A stretch of DNA of 64,000 nucleotides. Origin: Micromonospora sp. CCTCC AA 2012012. Lineage in GTDB: Bacteria > Actinomycetota > Actinomycetes > Mycobacteriales > Micromonosporaceae. Position 1 is the stretch's first letter, and the number at the start of each line of letters is the position of its first letter. The notes under the pieces are model-generated. The model did not search any database. It was not told the DNA's origin and saw only the letters and a list, made by a program, of their open reading frames with translations. Location of the stretch: assembly GCF_040499845.1 (NCBI RefSeq), contig NZ_CP159342.1, forward strand, positions 6,634,001-6,698,000. The letters are read 5' to 3'. A program made the translations under genes and the position numbers. Shown here one piece after another: positions 26,347-35,694 of the stretch.

Positions 26347-27216
26347 ATGTTCGACACCTACGTCACGATCGTCGGCAACGTGCTGACCGCGCCCGAGTGG
26401 CGCCGCACCACCCAGAGCAACACCCTGGTGGCCAACTTCAAGGTCGCCTCCACCGCCCGCCGTCTCGACCGCGACAGCGGTCGCTGGGTCGACGGCAACA
26501 GCCTGCGGGTCCGCGTGAACTGCTGGCGCAAGCTGGCCGAGGGGGTGGCCGCCTCGGTGATGGTCGGCGATCCGGTGATCGTCGCCGGCCGGCTCTACAC
26601 CCGCGACTGGACCGACGACGCCGGGAACCACCGCACGCTCTACGAGCTGGAGGCCGTCGCGGTGGGGCACGACCTGTCCCGCGGGCGGGCTCGGTTCCTG
26701 CGCAACCGACCCGGCGCCACCACCAGCACCGTCGAGGACGCCGAGGCGGAGCACCGGGTGCACGGCGAGGCGACCGAGCCCGTACCGGCCGGGGAGGCCC
26801 CCGCCTCGTTCGACCCCCGGCCCTTCGACGACGAGGCCGAGCTGGGCGGGTTCGTCCCGCCGCGTGCCGGGCACGGGCTGCCCGCCGGTGAGCTGCCCGG
26901 CCGCCGGTTCGACGGCTCCGACGAGCTGGCCGACCCCTTCGACGGCCTCGCTCACGGCCGATCCGACAGCGACGACTTCGACGGCGGCGACCTCGGCGAC
27001 GACGGCGACGACCTCGGCGACGACGGCGACCCCGACAGCGCCGACGTGCTCGACGGGGACGGGCTGGAGGGTGCCGGGCTGGACACCGGCGGGCTGGGCG
27101 GTGCGGGGGTCGCCGCACTCGCCGAGCCCGGCCCCGCCGGGACGGACGCGGTCACCGGCGTCACGCCGACCGGCCGGGGTCGACGTGGCCGGGGGCGGGC
27201 CCCGGTGCCCGCCTGA
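26347..27216 (+). CDS. ssb: Single-stranded DNA-binding protein, long-tailed paralogue
   Basis: 289 residues, ATG 26347 with GGAGGG 4 nt upstream. The OB fold occupies residues 1-115 ('YVTIVGNVLTAPEWRRT', 'ANFKVASTARR', 'VNCWRKLAEGVAASVMVGDP', 'VIVAGRLYTRDW'). The remaining 170 residues are a very acidic Asp/Gly-rich tail ending in Arg/Gly/Pro, with no DDDIPF-like tip, so it should not recruit the usual SSB partners. Gene order is not rpsF-ssb-rpsR, so this is probably a secondary SSB. DnaA-box-like sites lie upstream. Confidence 0.88.
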   Translation: MFDTYVTIVGNVLTAPEWRRTTQSNTLVANFKVASTARRLDRDSGRWVDGNSLRVRVNCWRKLAEGVAASVMVGDPVIVAGRLYTRDWTDDAGNHRTLYELEAVAVGHDLSRGRARFLRNRPGATTSTVEDAEAEHRVHGEATEPVPAGEAPASFDPRPFDDEAELGGFVPPRAGHGLPAGELPGRRFDGSDELADPFDGLAHGRSDSDDFDGGDLGDDGDDLGDDGDPDSADVLDGDGLEGAGLDTGGLGGAGVAALAEPGPAGTDAVTGVTPTGRGRRGRGRAPVPA

Positions 27217-27226
27217 CGTCGAGTGG

Positions 27227-27281
27227 GTCGTACACGGGGGAGCGGGGTGGCGACGCGGACGTGGCCACCCCGCCGTACGAC
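27227..27281 (+). terminator. Nested stem-loop between ssb and cobD
   Basis: Outer 7-bp stem GTCGTAC/GTACGAC and inner 10-bp stem GCGGGGTGGC/GCCACCCCGC, 10 bp after the ssb stop and 29 bp before the cobD start. It probably separates the two transcripts. Confidence 0.6.
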
Positions 27282-27309
27282 TAGGCTGGCCGGCCGGAGG
27301 TGGTGCGGG

Positions 27310-28437
27310 GTGCGGCAGACGACCGCGGTGGCGGACGCGGCGGGACTGGTGGCGGGATACGCCCTGGACACGCTGTTCGGTGACCCGCGCCGGTGGCACC
27401 CGGTCGCCGGCTTCGGCCGGGCGGCCGGCGCGCTGGAGCGTCGTGTCCACCGGCCTGACCGGGCGGCCGGGGCCCTCTTCGCCACGGTCGCGGTCGGTGC
27501 GCCCGTGCTGCTCGGCGTCGCCGCCAGCCGCGCCACCCGGCGTCGGCCGGTGGCCCGGGCGGCGCTGGTGGCCGCCGGCACCTGGACGGTCCTCGGCGGT
27601 CGCACCCTGCGCCGGGAGTCCCGGGTGATGGGCCGGGCGTTGCGCGCGGGTGACCTGCCCGCCGCCCGGCGCCGGCTCGGTCACCTCTGCGGCCGGGACC
27701 CGTCGACGCTGGACGAGCCCGAGCTGGCCCGGGCCACCGTCGAGTCGGTCGCCGAGAACACCTCCGACGCGGTCGTCGCCCCGCTGCTCTGGGGCGCCGT
27801 CGCCGGGCTCCCCGGCCTGCTCGGCTACCGGGCGGCGAACACGCTCGACGCCATGGTCGGCCACCGCTCACCCCGGTACGCCCGCTTCGGCACCCCGGCC
27901 GCGCGCCTCGACGACCTGCTCAACCTGGTGCCCGCCCGGCTGACCGGGCTGCTCACCATCGCCGTCGCGCCCGTCGCGCACGGCGACCGGCAGCGCGCCT
28001 GGCGGGTGTGGCGGCGGGACCGCAACGACCACCCCAGCCCCAACGCCGGGCAGTGCGAGGCGGCGATGGCCGGAGCGCTCGGCGTCCGGCTCGGTGGGCG
28101 CAACGTCTACTTCGGCCGGTCCGAGGTGCGGCCGTTCCTGGGCGACGGGCCACGCCCGGAGGGTCGGCACCTCAAGCGGGCCGCGCGGATCTCCGGCGCG
28201 GTCGGGCTCGCCGCGCTCGGCATCGCGGCGGCCTACCCGCTCACCGCCGGGCGCCTGGTCGGCGCGCTCGGACGGGCCGGCCTGCGCGGCACACGCAAGG
28301 CGGTCCTCCGCGCTCGCGGGTCGGCGTTGCCGACGCTCGGCGCGGAGACGGTCGGGGGAGTGCGGGCCGTGGGCCTGCGGGAGGCGGCCGGGGCGGTCGC
28401 GACAAGGGCTGCGGGCGCGCGGGGGAGGGGGCGGTGA
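27310..28437 (+). CDS. cobD: Adenosylcobinamide-phosphate synthase (CobD/CbiB)
   Basis: 375 residues, GTG 27310 with GGAGG 9 nt upstream. It is an integral membrane protein that attaches aminopropanol phosphate to adenosylcobyrate. Family blocks are '[18 protein letters not shown]', '[23 protein letters not shown]', '[19 protein letters not shown]', and '[23 protein letters not shown]'. About four hydrophobic segments are visible, with the last near residue 300. The Ala/Arg-rich C-terminal extension of about 50 residues is unusual. The stop overlaps the cobQ start. Confidence 0.94.
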   Translation: MRQTTAVADAAGLVAGYALDTLFGDPRRWHPVAGFGRAAGALERRVHRPDRAAGALFATVAVGAPVLLGVAASRATRRRPVARAALVAAGTWTVLGGRTLRRESRVMGRALRAGDLPAARRRLGHLCGRDPSTLDEPELARATVESVAENTSDAVVAPLLWGAVAGLPGLLGYRAANTLDAMVGHRSPRYARFGTPAARLDDLLNLVPARLTGLLTIAVAPVAHGDRQRAWRVWRRDRNDHPSPNAGQCEAAMAGALGVRLGGRNVYFGRSEVRPFLGDGPRPEGRHLKRAARISGAVGLAALGIAAAYPLTAGRLVGALGRAGLRGTRKAVLRARGSALPTLGAETVGGVRAVGLREAAGAVATRAAGARGRGR

Positions 28438-29975
28438 GCGGCGGGCTGCTGGTCGCCGGCACCACCTCCGACGCCGGCAAGAGCGTGCTCACCGCGGGGA
28501 TCTGCCGCTGGCTGCACCGTAAGGGTGTCCGGGTGGCCCCGTTCAAGGCACAGAACATGTCCAACAACTCCGCCGTGGTGGTCGGCCCCGACGGGCGGGG
28601 TGGCGAGCTGGGCCGGGCCCAGGCGATGCAGGCCGCCGCCTGCGGGCTCGCCCCCGACCTGCGGTTCAACCCGGTGCTGCTCAAGCCGGGCAGCGACCAC
28701 GCCAGCCAGGTGGTGCTGCTCGGCGAGGCCGTCGACACGGTCACCGCCGGCAACTTCCGCACCCTGCGGCCCCGGCTCGCCGAGACCGCCTACGCCGCGC
28801 TCGCCGAGCTGCGGGCCGCGTACGACGTGGTGATCTGCGAGGGGGCCGGCAGCCCGGCCGAAATCAACCTCCGTGCCGGGGACTACGTCAACATGGGGCT
28901 GGCCCGGCACGCCCACCTGCCCACCATCGTGGTCGGCGACATCGACCGGGGCGGCGTCTTCGCGTCCATGTTCGGCACGGTCGCCCTGCTCGACCCGGCC
29001 GACCAGGCACTCGTCGCCGGCTTCGTGATCAACAAGTTCCGGGGCGACCTGGGGCTGCTCCGGCCGGGGCTGGACATGCTGCGCCAGGTCACCGGCCGAC
29101 CGACGTACGGGGTGCTGCCCTGGGCGCTGGACCTCTGGCTGGACGCCGAGGACTCGCTCGCCTACGGCCGGGTGCTGGGCCGCCCGGCCGGGCCGTACGG
29201 CACCGACTGGCTGGACGTGGCCGTGGTCCGGCTGCCCCGGATCAGCAACGCCACCGACGTCGAGGCCCTCGCCACCGAGCCCGGCGTCCGGGTCCGGCTC
29301 ACCGTCGAACCCGCCGAGCTGGCCGCCGCCGACGTGGTGGTGCTCCCCGGTTCCAAGTCGACCGTGGCCGACCTCGCCTGGCTCCGGGAGACCGGCCTCG
29401 CCGACGCCGTCGGAGCACACGTCGCCGCCGGAAAGCCGCTGCTGGGCATCTGCGGCGGCTTCCAGATGCTCGGCCGGGCGATCCACGACCCGGTGGAGAG
29501 CCGCCGGGGCAGCGTCCCCGGCCTGGGGCTGCTGCCCGTCGAGATCACCTTCGACCCGCGCAAGACCGTCCGGCGCGCCACCGGCACGGCGGCCGGTGAC
29601 GTCCCGGTCGAGGGCTACGAGATCCACCACGGGTACGTCTCCGCCGCCGACCCGACCCTGCCACCGCTGCTGCGCCACGCCGACGGCACCGCTGAGGGCG
29701 CGCTGCTCGGCGCGGTACACGGCACGCACTGGCACGGCGCGTTCGAGTCCGACGAGTTCCGCCGCCGGTTCCTCACCGAGGCCGCCCGGCTCGCCGGCCG
29801 GACCGGCTTCCGGGTCGCCCCGGACACCGTGTTCGCCGCCGCCCGGGAGCGCACCCTGGACCTGCTCGGCGACCTGGTCGAGGAGCACCTCGACACGGCC
29901 GCCCTCTGGCGGCTGATCGAGTCCGGCCCGCCCGCCGACCTGCCCTTCGTCCCACCCGGCGCGCCGCCCGGCTGA
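28434..29975 (+). CDS. cobQ: Cobyric acid synthase (CobQ)
   Basis: 513 residues, GTG 28434 overlapping the cobD stop by 4 bp. It amidates side chains b, d, e and g of adenosylcobyrinate a,c-diamide using glutamine and ATP. The synthetase domain has '[10 protein letters not shown]' (Lys16), '[11 protein letters not shown]' and '[12 protein letters not shown]'. The class I glutamine amidotransferase domain has the Cys340 nucleophile in '[11 protein letters not shown]' and 'EIHHG' downstream. All key residues are intact, in contrast to the CobB homologue at 36681. Confidence 0.95.
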   Translation: MSGGLLVAGTTSDAGKSVLTAGICRWLHRKGVRVAPFKAQNMSNNSAVVVGPDGRGGELGRAQAMQAAACGLAPDLRFNPVLLKPGSDHASQVVLLGEAVDTVTAGNFRTLRPRLAETAYAALAELRAAYDVVICEGAGSPAEINLRAGDYVNMGLARHAHLPTIVVGDIDRGGVFASMFGTVALLDPADQALVAGFVINKFRGDLGLLRPGLDMLRQVTGRPTYGVLPWALDLWLDAEDSLAYGRVLGRPAGPYGTDWLDVAVVRLPRISNATDVEALATEPGVRVRLTVEPAELAAADVVVLPGSKSTVADLAWLRETGLADAVGAHVAAGKPLLGICGGFQMLGRAIHDPVESRRGSVPGLGLLPVEITFDPRKTVRRATGTAAGDVPVEGYEIHHGYVSAADPTLPPLLRHADGTAEGALLGAVHGTHWHGAFESDEFRRRFLTEAARLAGRTGFRVAPDTVFAAARERTLDLLGDLVEEHLDTAALWRLIESGPPADLPFVPPGAPPG

Positions 29976-30011
29976 GCGGGCGCCCCGGCGGTGAGCCGGG
30001 CCGGCGGGGGA

Positions 30012-30413
30012 TCAGAGGCGTACGTCGGCGGGGCGGTCGGAGAGCGGCAGTCCCGCCTCGCGCCAGGCCTCCACCCCGCCGATCATGTCGGTGGCCCGGC
30101 GCAGGCCGAGCACCTGGAGGCCGGCCGCCGCCAGGCTGGAGCTGTAGCCCTGCCGGCACACCACGATGACCTCGCGGTCGTACGCGGTGGCCTCCGGGAT
30201 CCGCCAGGCGCTCGCCGGGTCCAGCCGCCACTCCAGCACCGTTCGGTCGATCACGATCGCCCCGGGCAGCTCGCCCTGCTCGCGGCGCTGCACCTCGGTA
30301 CGCGTGTCGACCAGCAGCGCACCGGCGCGGACCGCCTCGACGGTCTCGTGCGGGGTGAGCCGGCGCAGCCCGGCCCGAGCCTGTTCCAGCAGGGCGTCGA
30401 CGCCCGGACTCAT
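30012..30413 (-). CDS. Rhodanese-like sulfurtransferase domain protein
   Basis: 133 residues. A single rhodanese domain with the active-site loop 'CRQGYSS' (Cys86) and 'LLVDTRTEVQRREQGELPGA' at the front. ATG 30413 is chosen; GTG 30416 is equally possible. The domain usually transfers sulfane sulfur to thiophiles, and its partner here is unknown. It is divergent from the kinase gene at 30561. Confidence 0.88.
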   Translation of the reverse strand: MSPGVDALLEQARAGLRRLTPHETVEAVRAGALLVDTRTEVQRREQGELPGAIVIDRTVLEWRLDPASAWRIPEATAYDREVIVVCRQGYSSSLAAAGLQVLGLRRATDMIGGVEAWREAGLPLSDRPADVRL

Positions 30414-30560
30414 CACGTCATGCAGCACTCCCCGATGATGCCGGTGGCGCACCGGGTCCGCCCGTCGAACGCCCGGCTGCCCCGCAGGATCCCGCCCACG
30501 GGGGACGGACCGGCCGACACGACCGCGAGGCCGCCCGGGTGGGGCGCTAGCGTCGGGCGG

Positions 30561-31226
30561 GTGACGGTGGCGGTGGTCGAGGCGTACGCCGGGCTGGCCC
30601 GGCGGGTGCTGGCCGGGCCGGCGCGGTTGGGGCGTACCCGACTGGTGGCGGTCGACGGGCCGAGCGGCGCGGGGAAGAGCGTCTTCGCGACGCGCCTCGC
30701 GGACGCCCTCGCCGCGCTGCCCGGCGGCGTCCGGCCGCCGGTGGTCCACACCGACGACCTGCTCGACGGCTGGGACGACCAGCTCACCTTCTGGCCCCGC
30801 CTGGCCGACGGGGTGCTGGCGCCGGTACGGGCCGGCCGGTCGGGCGGCTACCGCCGGTACAGCTGGGTGCGGCGTCGCTTCCTCGACCGGGTGGTGCCGG
30901 TGCCGGCCGGACCGGTGCTGGTGGTCGAGGGGGTGAGCACCGCGCGGGCGGTGGTCCGCCCGGAGCTGACCCTCGCCGTCTTCGTGACCGCGCCGGCCGC
31001 GCTGCGGCTGTCCCGCGCGGTCACCCGGGACGGGCCGGAGATCCTGCCGGAGCTGCGCCGCTGGCACGCGGGGGAGCGGGCGCACTTCGCCGCCGACGGC
31101 ACCGAGGCGGCGGCGGACCTGGTGGTCGACGGCGCGCCCGCGCTGCCCCACGACCGCACCCGCTACTACGTCCGCCGGCCCGGCCCGGGTCCCGCCCCGA
31201 CGGGCGCGGGCGGTGCCGCCCGGTAA
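30561..31226 (+). CDS. Uridine kinase-like P-loop NTPase
   Basis: 221 residues. Walker A 'GPSGAGKS' lies at 33-40, then a 'VVHTDDLLDGWDDQ' lid/acceptor block and 'PVLVVEGVSTARAVV', as in the uridine/cytidine kinase family. It is shorter than typical Udk and the substrate is uncertain. GTG 30561 follows TAGCGT (30548-30553) by 7 nt. It ends 21 bp before the M20 peptidase start, whose own promoter overlaps this end. Confidence 0.8.
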   Translation: MTVAVVEAYAGLARRVLAGPARLGRTRLVAVDGPSGAGKSVFATRLADALAALPGGVRPPVVHTDDLLDGWDDQLTFWPRLADGVLAPVRAGRSGGYRRYSWVRRRFLDRVVPVPAGPVLVVEGVSTARAVVRPELTLAVFVTAPAALRLSRAVTRDGPEILPELRRWHAGERAHFAADGTEAAADLVVDGAPALPHDRTRYYVRRPGPGPAPTGAGGAAR

Positions 31227-31247
31227 GGCCGTCATACGATGCCGGTC

Positions 31248-32615
31248 ATGACCACACCGATCATGTCCGAGTCCGAGGTACGGGCCGCCGTCGAGCGTGA
31301 ACTGCCCGGAGTCCGTGCCGACCTCGAACGCCTCGTCCGCATCCCGGGCATCGCCTTCGAGGGCTTCGACCACTCGCACGTGGAGCGTTCCGCCGAGGCG
31401 GTGGCGGAGCTGCTGCGCGGCTGCGACCTCGACGTCAAGATCGTGCGTTCCGGGGGCCAGCCGGCCGTGATCGGGAAGAAGGCCGCCCCGCCCGGCGCCC
31501 CCACCGTGCTGCTCTACGCCCACCACGACGTGCAGCCGGTCGGCGACCGTGCCCTCTGGGAGTCCGACCCGTTCGAGCCGGTCGAGCGGGACGGCCGGCT
31601 CTACGGCCGGGGCGCCGCCGACGACAAGGCCGGCATCATGGCGCACGTCGCCGCGCTGCGCGCGTTCGGCGACCGGCTGCCGGTCGGCGTGGTGCTCTTC
31701 ATCGAGGGCGAGGAGGAGTACGGCTCCGACTCGCTGGAGCGGCTGCTGGACGAGCACCGCGACGAGCTGGCCTCCGACGTCATCGTGATCGCCGACTCGG
31801 GCAACTGGGACGTCGGCGTACCGGCGCTGACCACCTCGCTGCGCGGCATCGTCAACTGCTTCGTCGAGGTCCGCACCCTGGACCACGCCGTGCACAGCGG
31901 CATGTTCGGCGGCGCGGTGCCGGACGCGCTGACCGCGCTGGTCCGGCTGCTCGCCACCCTGCACGACGACGCGGGCGACGTGGCCGTCGAGGGGCTGGTC
32001 GGCCGGGAGGGCGCCGCGGTGGACTACCCGGAGGACCGGTTCCGCGCCGAGGCCGGGCTGGCCGAGGGCGTGGAGTTCATCGGGACCGGCCGGATCACCG
32101 ACCGGTTGTGGACCAAGCCGGCCGTCGCCGTGCTCGGCGTCGACGCCCCGGCGACCGGGGAGGCGCCGAACGCGCTGGTCCCGTCGGCGAAGGCGAAGCT
32201 GAGCGTCCGGCTGGCACCGGGCGACGACCCCAAGAAGGCGTACGCGGCGCTCGCCGCCCACCTGGAGCGGCACGCCCCGTGGGGGGCCCGGGTGACGGTG
32301 ACCTTCGAGCACGACGGCGAGCCGTGCGTGATCGACGCGACCGGCCCGATGTTCGACGCGGCCCGGGCGGCCTTCAAGGGTGCCTGGGACGGCACCGACC
32401 CGGTGGACATCGGCGTCGGCGGCTCGATCCCCTTCATCGCCACCTTCCAGGAGATGTTCCCGCAGGCCGCCATCCTGGTGACCGGCGTCGAGGACCCGCA
32501 CGCCCGGGCGCACGGCCCGAACGAGAGCCTGCACCTCGGCGAGTTCGCCCGGGTCTGCCTGGCCGAGGCGCTGCTGCTGGCCAGGGTCGCCGAGGTGGGC
32601 GCGAACCGGAGTTAG
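31248..32615 (+). CDS. M20 family dipeptidase/metallopeptidase
   Basis: 455 residues. Metal-site motif 'YAHHDVQPVGD' (His92, Asp94), bridging Asp in 'YGRGAADDKAG', catalytic Glu pair in 'FIEGEEEYGSDS', and later His ligands, with the lid/dimerisation domain between (about 205-330). ATG 31248 is preferred to ATG 31239 because TACGAT (31235-31240) ends 7 nt before it. It is cytoplasmic and probably cleaves dipeptides or acyl-amino acids. Confidence 0.93.
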   Translation: MTTPIMSESEVRAAVERELPGVRADLERLVRIPGIAFEGFDHSHVERSAEAVAELLRGCDLDVKIVRSGGQPAVIGKKAAPPGAPTVLLYAHHDVQPVGDRALWESDPFEPVERDGRLYGRGAADDKAGIMAHVAALRAFGDRLPVGVVLFIEGEEEYGSDSLERLLDEHRDELASDVIVIADSGNWDVGVPALTTSLRGIVNCFVEVRTLDHAVHSGMFGGAVPDALTALVRLLATLHDDAGDVAVEGLVGREGAAVDYPEDRFRAEAGLAEGVEFIGTGRITDRLWTKPAVAVLGVDAPATGEAPNALVPSAKAKLSVRLAPGDDPKKAYAALAAHLERHAPWGARVTVTFEHDGEPCVIDATGPMFDAARAAFKGAWDGTDPVDIGVGGSIPFIATFQEMFPQAAILVTGVEDPHARAHGPNESLHLGEFARVCLAEALLLARVAEVGANRS

Positions 32616-32679
32616 GTGTCGGAACCGTAACTTCGGGGTCGATGTCGGAGTTTCCGGTGTGTCGGGCGCGGGGCTGTTA

Positions 32680-32702
32680 TAGCCTTTCGAACATGCGTAC
32701 GA
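32680..32702 (+). promoter_or_regulatory. Overlapping -10 element and SOS (LexA) box
   Basis: TAGCCT (32680-32685) ends 7 nt before ATG 32693. TCGAACATGCGTACGA (32687-32702) matches the actinobacterial SOS box TCGAACNNNNGTTCGA at 11 of its 12 fixed positions. LexA bound here would cover the transcription start and the start codon. Confidence 0.65.
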
Positions 32703-32899
32703 ACGACGTGATGTCACGGCTGGAAGCCGCCGTCAGTGCTCTGGGGGACGTCGACGTCTCCGCGTGGCCCGAGGAGACCCTCAAGGAACAGCTCGGCGAG
32801 CTCTCCGCGGCGCTGGTCTCGCTCGACACCCTGCTCACCCGGGTCGCCGACGAGGTGCGCGCCCGCGGCCTGCGCATCGAGGAGCCGGTCTCGGCCTGA
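32693..32899 (+). CDS. Small protein of unknown function with SOS-type operator
   Basis: 68 residues, predicted almost fully helical: 'MSRLEAAVSALGDVDVSAWP' then 'LSAALVSLDTLLTRVADEVRARG'. It has no ribosome site; TAGCCT 7 nt upstream predicts a leaderless mRNA. The helical pattern recalls the N-terminal helices of DUF222 (13E12-type) HNH proteins, some of which are LexA-controlled in mycobacteria, but it is far shorter and has no HNH part. It lies directly before a DNA ligase gene, so a DNA-damage role is a reasonable guess. Confidence 0.7.
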   Translation: MRTNDVMSRLEAAVSALGDVDVSAWPEETLKEQLGELSAALVSLDTLLTRVADEVRARGLRIEEPVSA

Positions 32900-33092
32900 C
32901 CGGGGCCGGCTCCGCCGCGTTCCGCCACGGATCGCCTCCGGCGCGGCTGACGTTCGACCGCGTCGGGTGCTGATCGGGCCCGGCGCGGGGCCGGGCCGCC
33001 GTCGGGAGCCGGCCGGGACCGGGTGACGCGCGGGACCCGTCACCCGGTCGGGATGCCCCGCCGTGTCGGGGGTGACTGGCAGGATGAGGGGC

Positions 33093-34649
33093 GTGCGGTT
33101 CCTCGACCTGGCGGCCACCTCCGCCGCGGTGGGCGCCACCAGCGGCCGGCGGGCCAAGGTGGAGCTGCTGGCCGCCGCGCTCCGGGCGCTCGACGCTTCC
33201 GAGGTGCCGGCCGGTGCCGGCTATCTCGCCGGTGAGCTGCGTCAACGCCAGACGGGGGTGGGCTGGGCGGCCCTTCGTGAGCTGCCCCCGCCGGCCGCCG
33301 AGCCGACGTTGACGGTGGCCGGCGTGGACGCCGCGATCGACGGGATCGCCGCCGTCCGTGGTGCCGGCTCGCAGGCCCGACGCCGGGAGCTGCTGCACCG
33401 GCTCTTCGGCACGGCCACCGCCGAGGAGCAGCGGCTGCTGGTCGGCCTCTTCAGCGGTGAGCTGCGCCAGGGCGCCCAGGCCGGGCTGCTCGCCGACGCG
33501 GTCGCCCGGGCCGCCGAGGTGCCCGTCACCGCCGTACGCCGGGCGCTGCTGCTCGCCGGCGACCTGCGGGCCGTCGCGGTCGCCGCGCTCGCCGGCGGGG
33601 CCGACGCGCTGGCCCGGTTCGGGCTCCAGGTGGGCCGCCCCCTCGCCCCGATGCTGGCGCAGAGCGCCCCCTCGGTGGACGAGGCGCTCACCGCCACCGG
33701 GGTCCCGGCGGTGGTGGACGTGAAGCTCGACGGCATCCGCATCCAGGCGCACCGCTCCGGCGAGGACGTCGCGATCTTCACCCGCAGTCTGGACGACATC
33801 ACCGCCCGGCTGCCGGAGGTGGTCGCCCTCGTCCGGGCGCTGCCCGCCCGGGAGCTGGTGCTCGACGGCGAGGCGATCGGGCTGGACGCCACCGGCCGCC
33901 CGCTGCCGTTCCAGCAGACCTCCAGCCGGGCCGCCCGGCGCGCCACCGGTTCCGTGGTCGTCCCGGCCGCCGAGGGCGCCGACGGGACGGTGCTGACACC
34001 GTACTTCTTCGACCTGCTGCACCTCGACGGCGTGGATCTGGTCGACCTGCCGGGGCGGGAGCGGTGGGCCGCCCTGGCCCGGGTGGTCGACCCGGCGCTG
34101 CTGGTCGGTCGGGTGGAGGTGGACGGGCCGGAGCAGGCCGGCGCGGCGTTCGCCGCCGCGATCGACGCCGGTCAGGAGGGCGTGGTGGTCAAGGACCCGG
34201 CGGCGCCCTACGACGCCGGCCGACGCGGCTCCGCCTGGGTGAAGGTCAAGCCGCGGCACACCCTCGATCTGGTGGTGCTGGCCGTGGAGTGGGGCAGCGG
34301 TCGACGACAGGGCTGGCTCTCCAACCTGCACCTCGGGGCCCGCGACCCGCGCACCGGCGAGTTCGTCATGCTCGGCAAGACCTTCAAGGGGCTCACCGAC
34401 GAGCTGCTGCGCTGGCAGACCGAACGTTTCCTCGGCCTGGCGGTGGAGAAGGGCGACTGGGTGGTCCGGGTCCGGCCCGAGCAGGTCGTCGAGATCGCGT
34501 TCGACGGGGTGCAGACCAGCAGCCGCTATCCGGGCGGGATGGCGCTGCGCTTCGCCCGGGTGGTGCGCTACCGCGACGACAAGACCGCCGCCGAGGCCGA
34601 CACCATCGACGCCGTACGCGCCATCCACGCCGGTCGGGTGACCGGCTGA
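33093..34649 (+). CDS. ATP-dependent DNA ligase (LigB type)
   Basis: 518 residues from GTG 33093; a CAGGAT hexamer (33080-33085) ends 7 nt before it. The N-terminal DNA-binding domain spans about 1-175. Adenylation domain: catalytic Lys211 in '[11 protein letters not shown]', then '[13 protein letters not shown]', 'LDGEAIGLD', '[10 protein letters not shown]', '[12 protein letters not shown]' and '[12 protein letters not shown]'. The OB domain is complete to '[28 protein letters not shown]'. It is non-essential beside the NAD-dependent LigA in related actinomycetes and probably serves repair. Confidence 0.94.
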   Translation: MRFLDLAATSAAVGATSGRRAKVELLAAALRALDASEVPAGAGYLAGELRQRQTGVGWAALRELPPPAAEPTLTVAGVDAAIDGIAAVRGAGSQARRRELLHRLFGTATAEEQRLLVGLFSGELRQGAQAGLLADAVARAAEVPVTAVRRALLLAGDLRAVAVAALAGGADALARFGLQVGRPLAPMLAQSAPSVDEALTATGVPAVVDVKLDGIRIQAHRSGEDVAIFTRSLDDITARLPEVVALVRALPARELVLDGEAIGLDATGRPLPFQQTSSRAARRATGSVVVPAAEGADGTVLTPYFFDLLHLDGVDLVDLPGRERWAALARVVDPALLVGRVEVDGPEQAGAAFAAAIDAGQEGVVVKDPAAPYDAGRRGSAWVKVKPRHTLDLVVLAVEWGSGRRQGWLSNLHLGARDPRTGEFVMLGKTFKGLTDELLRWQTERFLGLAVEKGDWVVRVRPEQVVEIAFDGVQTSSRYPGGMALRFARVVRYRDDKTAAEADTIDAVRAIHAGRVTG

Positions 34650-34689
34650 CGCCGCCGGGGGCCGGCGCTCGACCCCCGACGGCGGGCCG

Positions 34690-35583
34690 TCAGCCCAGCG
34701 ACAGCGTGCGGGCGTAGTTGACCTGGTTGTTCAGGTGCTGCACCTGGCTCTGGTCGACGACCGGGATGCGGGCCACGTACTGGTGCGCGCCGTTGGTGAC
34801 GGTGACCTGCACGGTGCCGTGGTGCCGGGTCTCCTTGACCAGCAGGAAGAGCAGGCTGAAGAAGGTCAGGCAGAAGAAGCCGAGGACGGCGCAGACCAGC
34901 GCCCAGGTGGCGATCTTCTCCTCCTTCTGCCAGTGGTCGGCGACGTGCCAGCTCGCCCCGGCCAGCGGCAGCACGCCGGCCGGCGTACGGATCACCGGCG
35001 GGGTCACCATGATCTCGCCGATCTGCACGGCCACCACGGACTGCCCGACCGGATGGGGCGGCACGGTCACCGGAACGGCCGACATCGGGGCCGGCGGGTA
35101 CGGCCCCGGCCGGGGAACGAGCGCCGCCGGGGGCGCCGAGTGCGGAGCCGGTGGCGCGGAGAACGGCGGGGTGGAGAACGGCGCGCTCGTCGGCGGGGCG
35201 GTGAAGCCGTTCGGCGGGGTGGAGAACGGCGTGCTCGTCGGCGGGGTGGTGAACCCGTTCGGCGGGGTGTGGAACGCCGCCGGAGGTGCCGGGAACGGCG
35301 CCGGGGGCGGCAGGACCGGCTCCCCGGCCGGCGGGGCCGGCAGCGCGCCCGACGGATTCGGGGGCGCGGAGAACGGCGGCGCAGCGACCGGCGGCGCGGA
35401 GAGCGGCGGGGCGGAGGGTGGCACCGCGGTCATCGGCGGCCAGGTGTCGGCGGGCGGTCCCGCGGGCGCGGCGGGTGCCGGGAACTGCTCGGTGGCCGGC
35501 GCGGCGGCGTAGGTGCGCGGCTGGGGCGTCACCTCCCACGGATCGTGGGAGGGCGGCAGGGGCATCGTGGGCTCAGGGGTCAC
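34690..35583 (-). CDS. Pro-rich cytoplasmic-tail membrane protein, unknown function
   Basis: 297 residues from GTG 35583 (ATG 35568 is possible). Residues 1-175 are Pro/Ala-rich with near-exact tandem units ('NGFTTPPTSTPFSTPP' and 'NGFTAPPTSAPFSTPP'). They are followed by a beta-type segment ('VVAVQIGEIMVTPPVIRTPA'), one strong TM region (about 225-250, 'ALVCAVLGFFCLTFFSLLFLLV'), and a C-terminal domain of about 45 residues ending in 'NNQVNYARTLSLG'. Pro-rich tail plus one membrane domain is a common actinomycete design; the role is unknown. Confidence 0.72.
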   Translation of the reverse strand: MTPEPTMPLPPSHDPWEVTPQPRTYAAAPATEQFPAPAAPAGPPADTWPPMTAVPPSAPPLSAPPVAAPPFSAPPNPSGALPAPPAGEPVLPPPAPFPAPPAAFHTPPNGFTTPPTSTPFSTPPNGFTAPPTSAPFSTPPFSAPPAPHSAPPAALVPRPGPYPPAPMSAVPVTVPPHPVGQSVVAVQIGEIMVTPPVIRTPAGVLPLAGASWHVADHWQKEEKIATWALVCAVLGFFCLTFFSLLFLLVKETRHHGTVQVTVTNGAHQYVARIPVVDQSQVQHLNNQVNYARTLSLG

Positions 35584-35694
35584 CGCGACCCCGCACGGTC
35601 GGTGATCATCCAGCGCACACTACAACGTCCCCTGTCGTCCGGGGACCCACCGGCTGTCCGGTTCCGGACGGTCCGGCCGGCGCCGGGGCGGGGG

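Noticed and set aside
27217..27309. Cobalamin riboswitch upstream of cobD
   Set aside because: The region is under 100 bp and holds only a nested stem-loop; no B12-box-like sequence is visible there or before 36681 and 40461.
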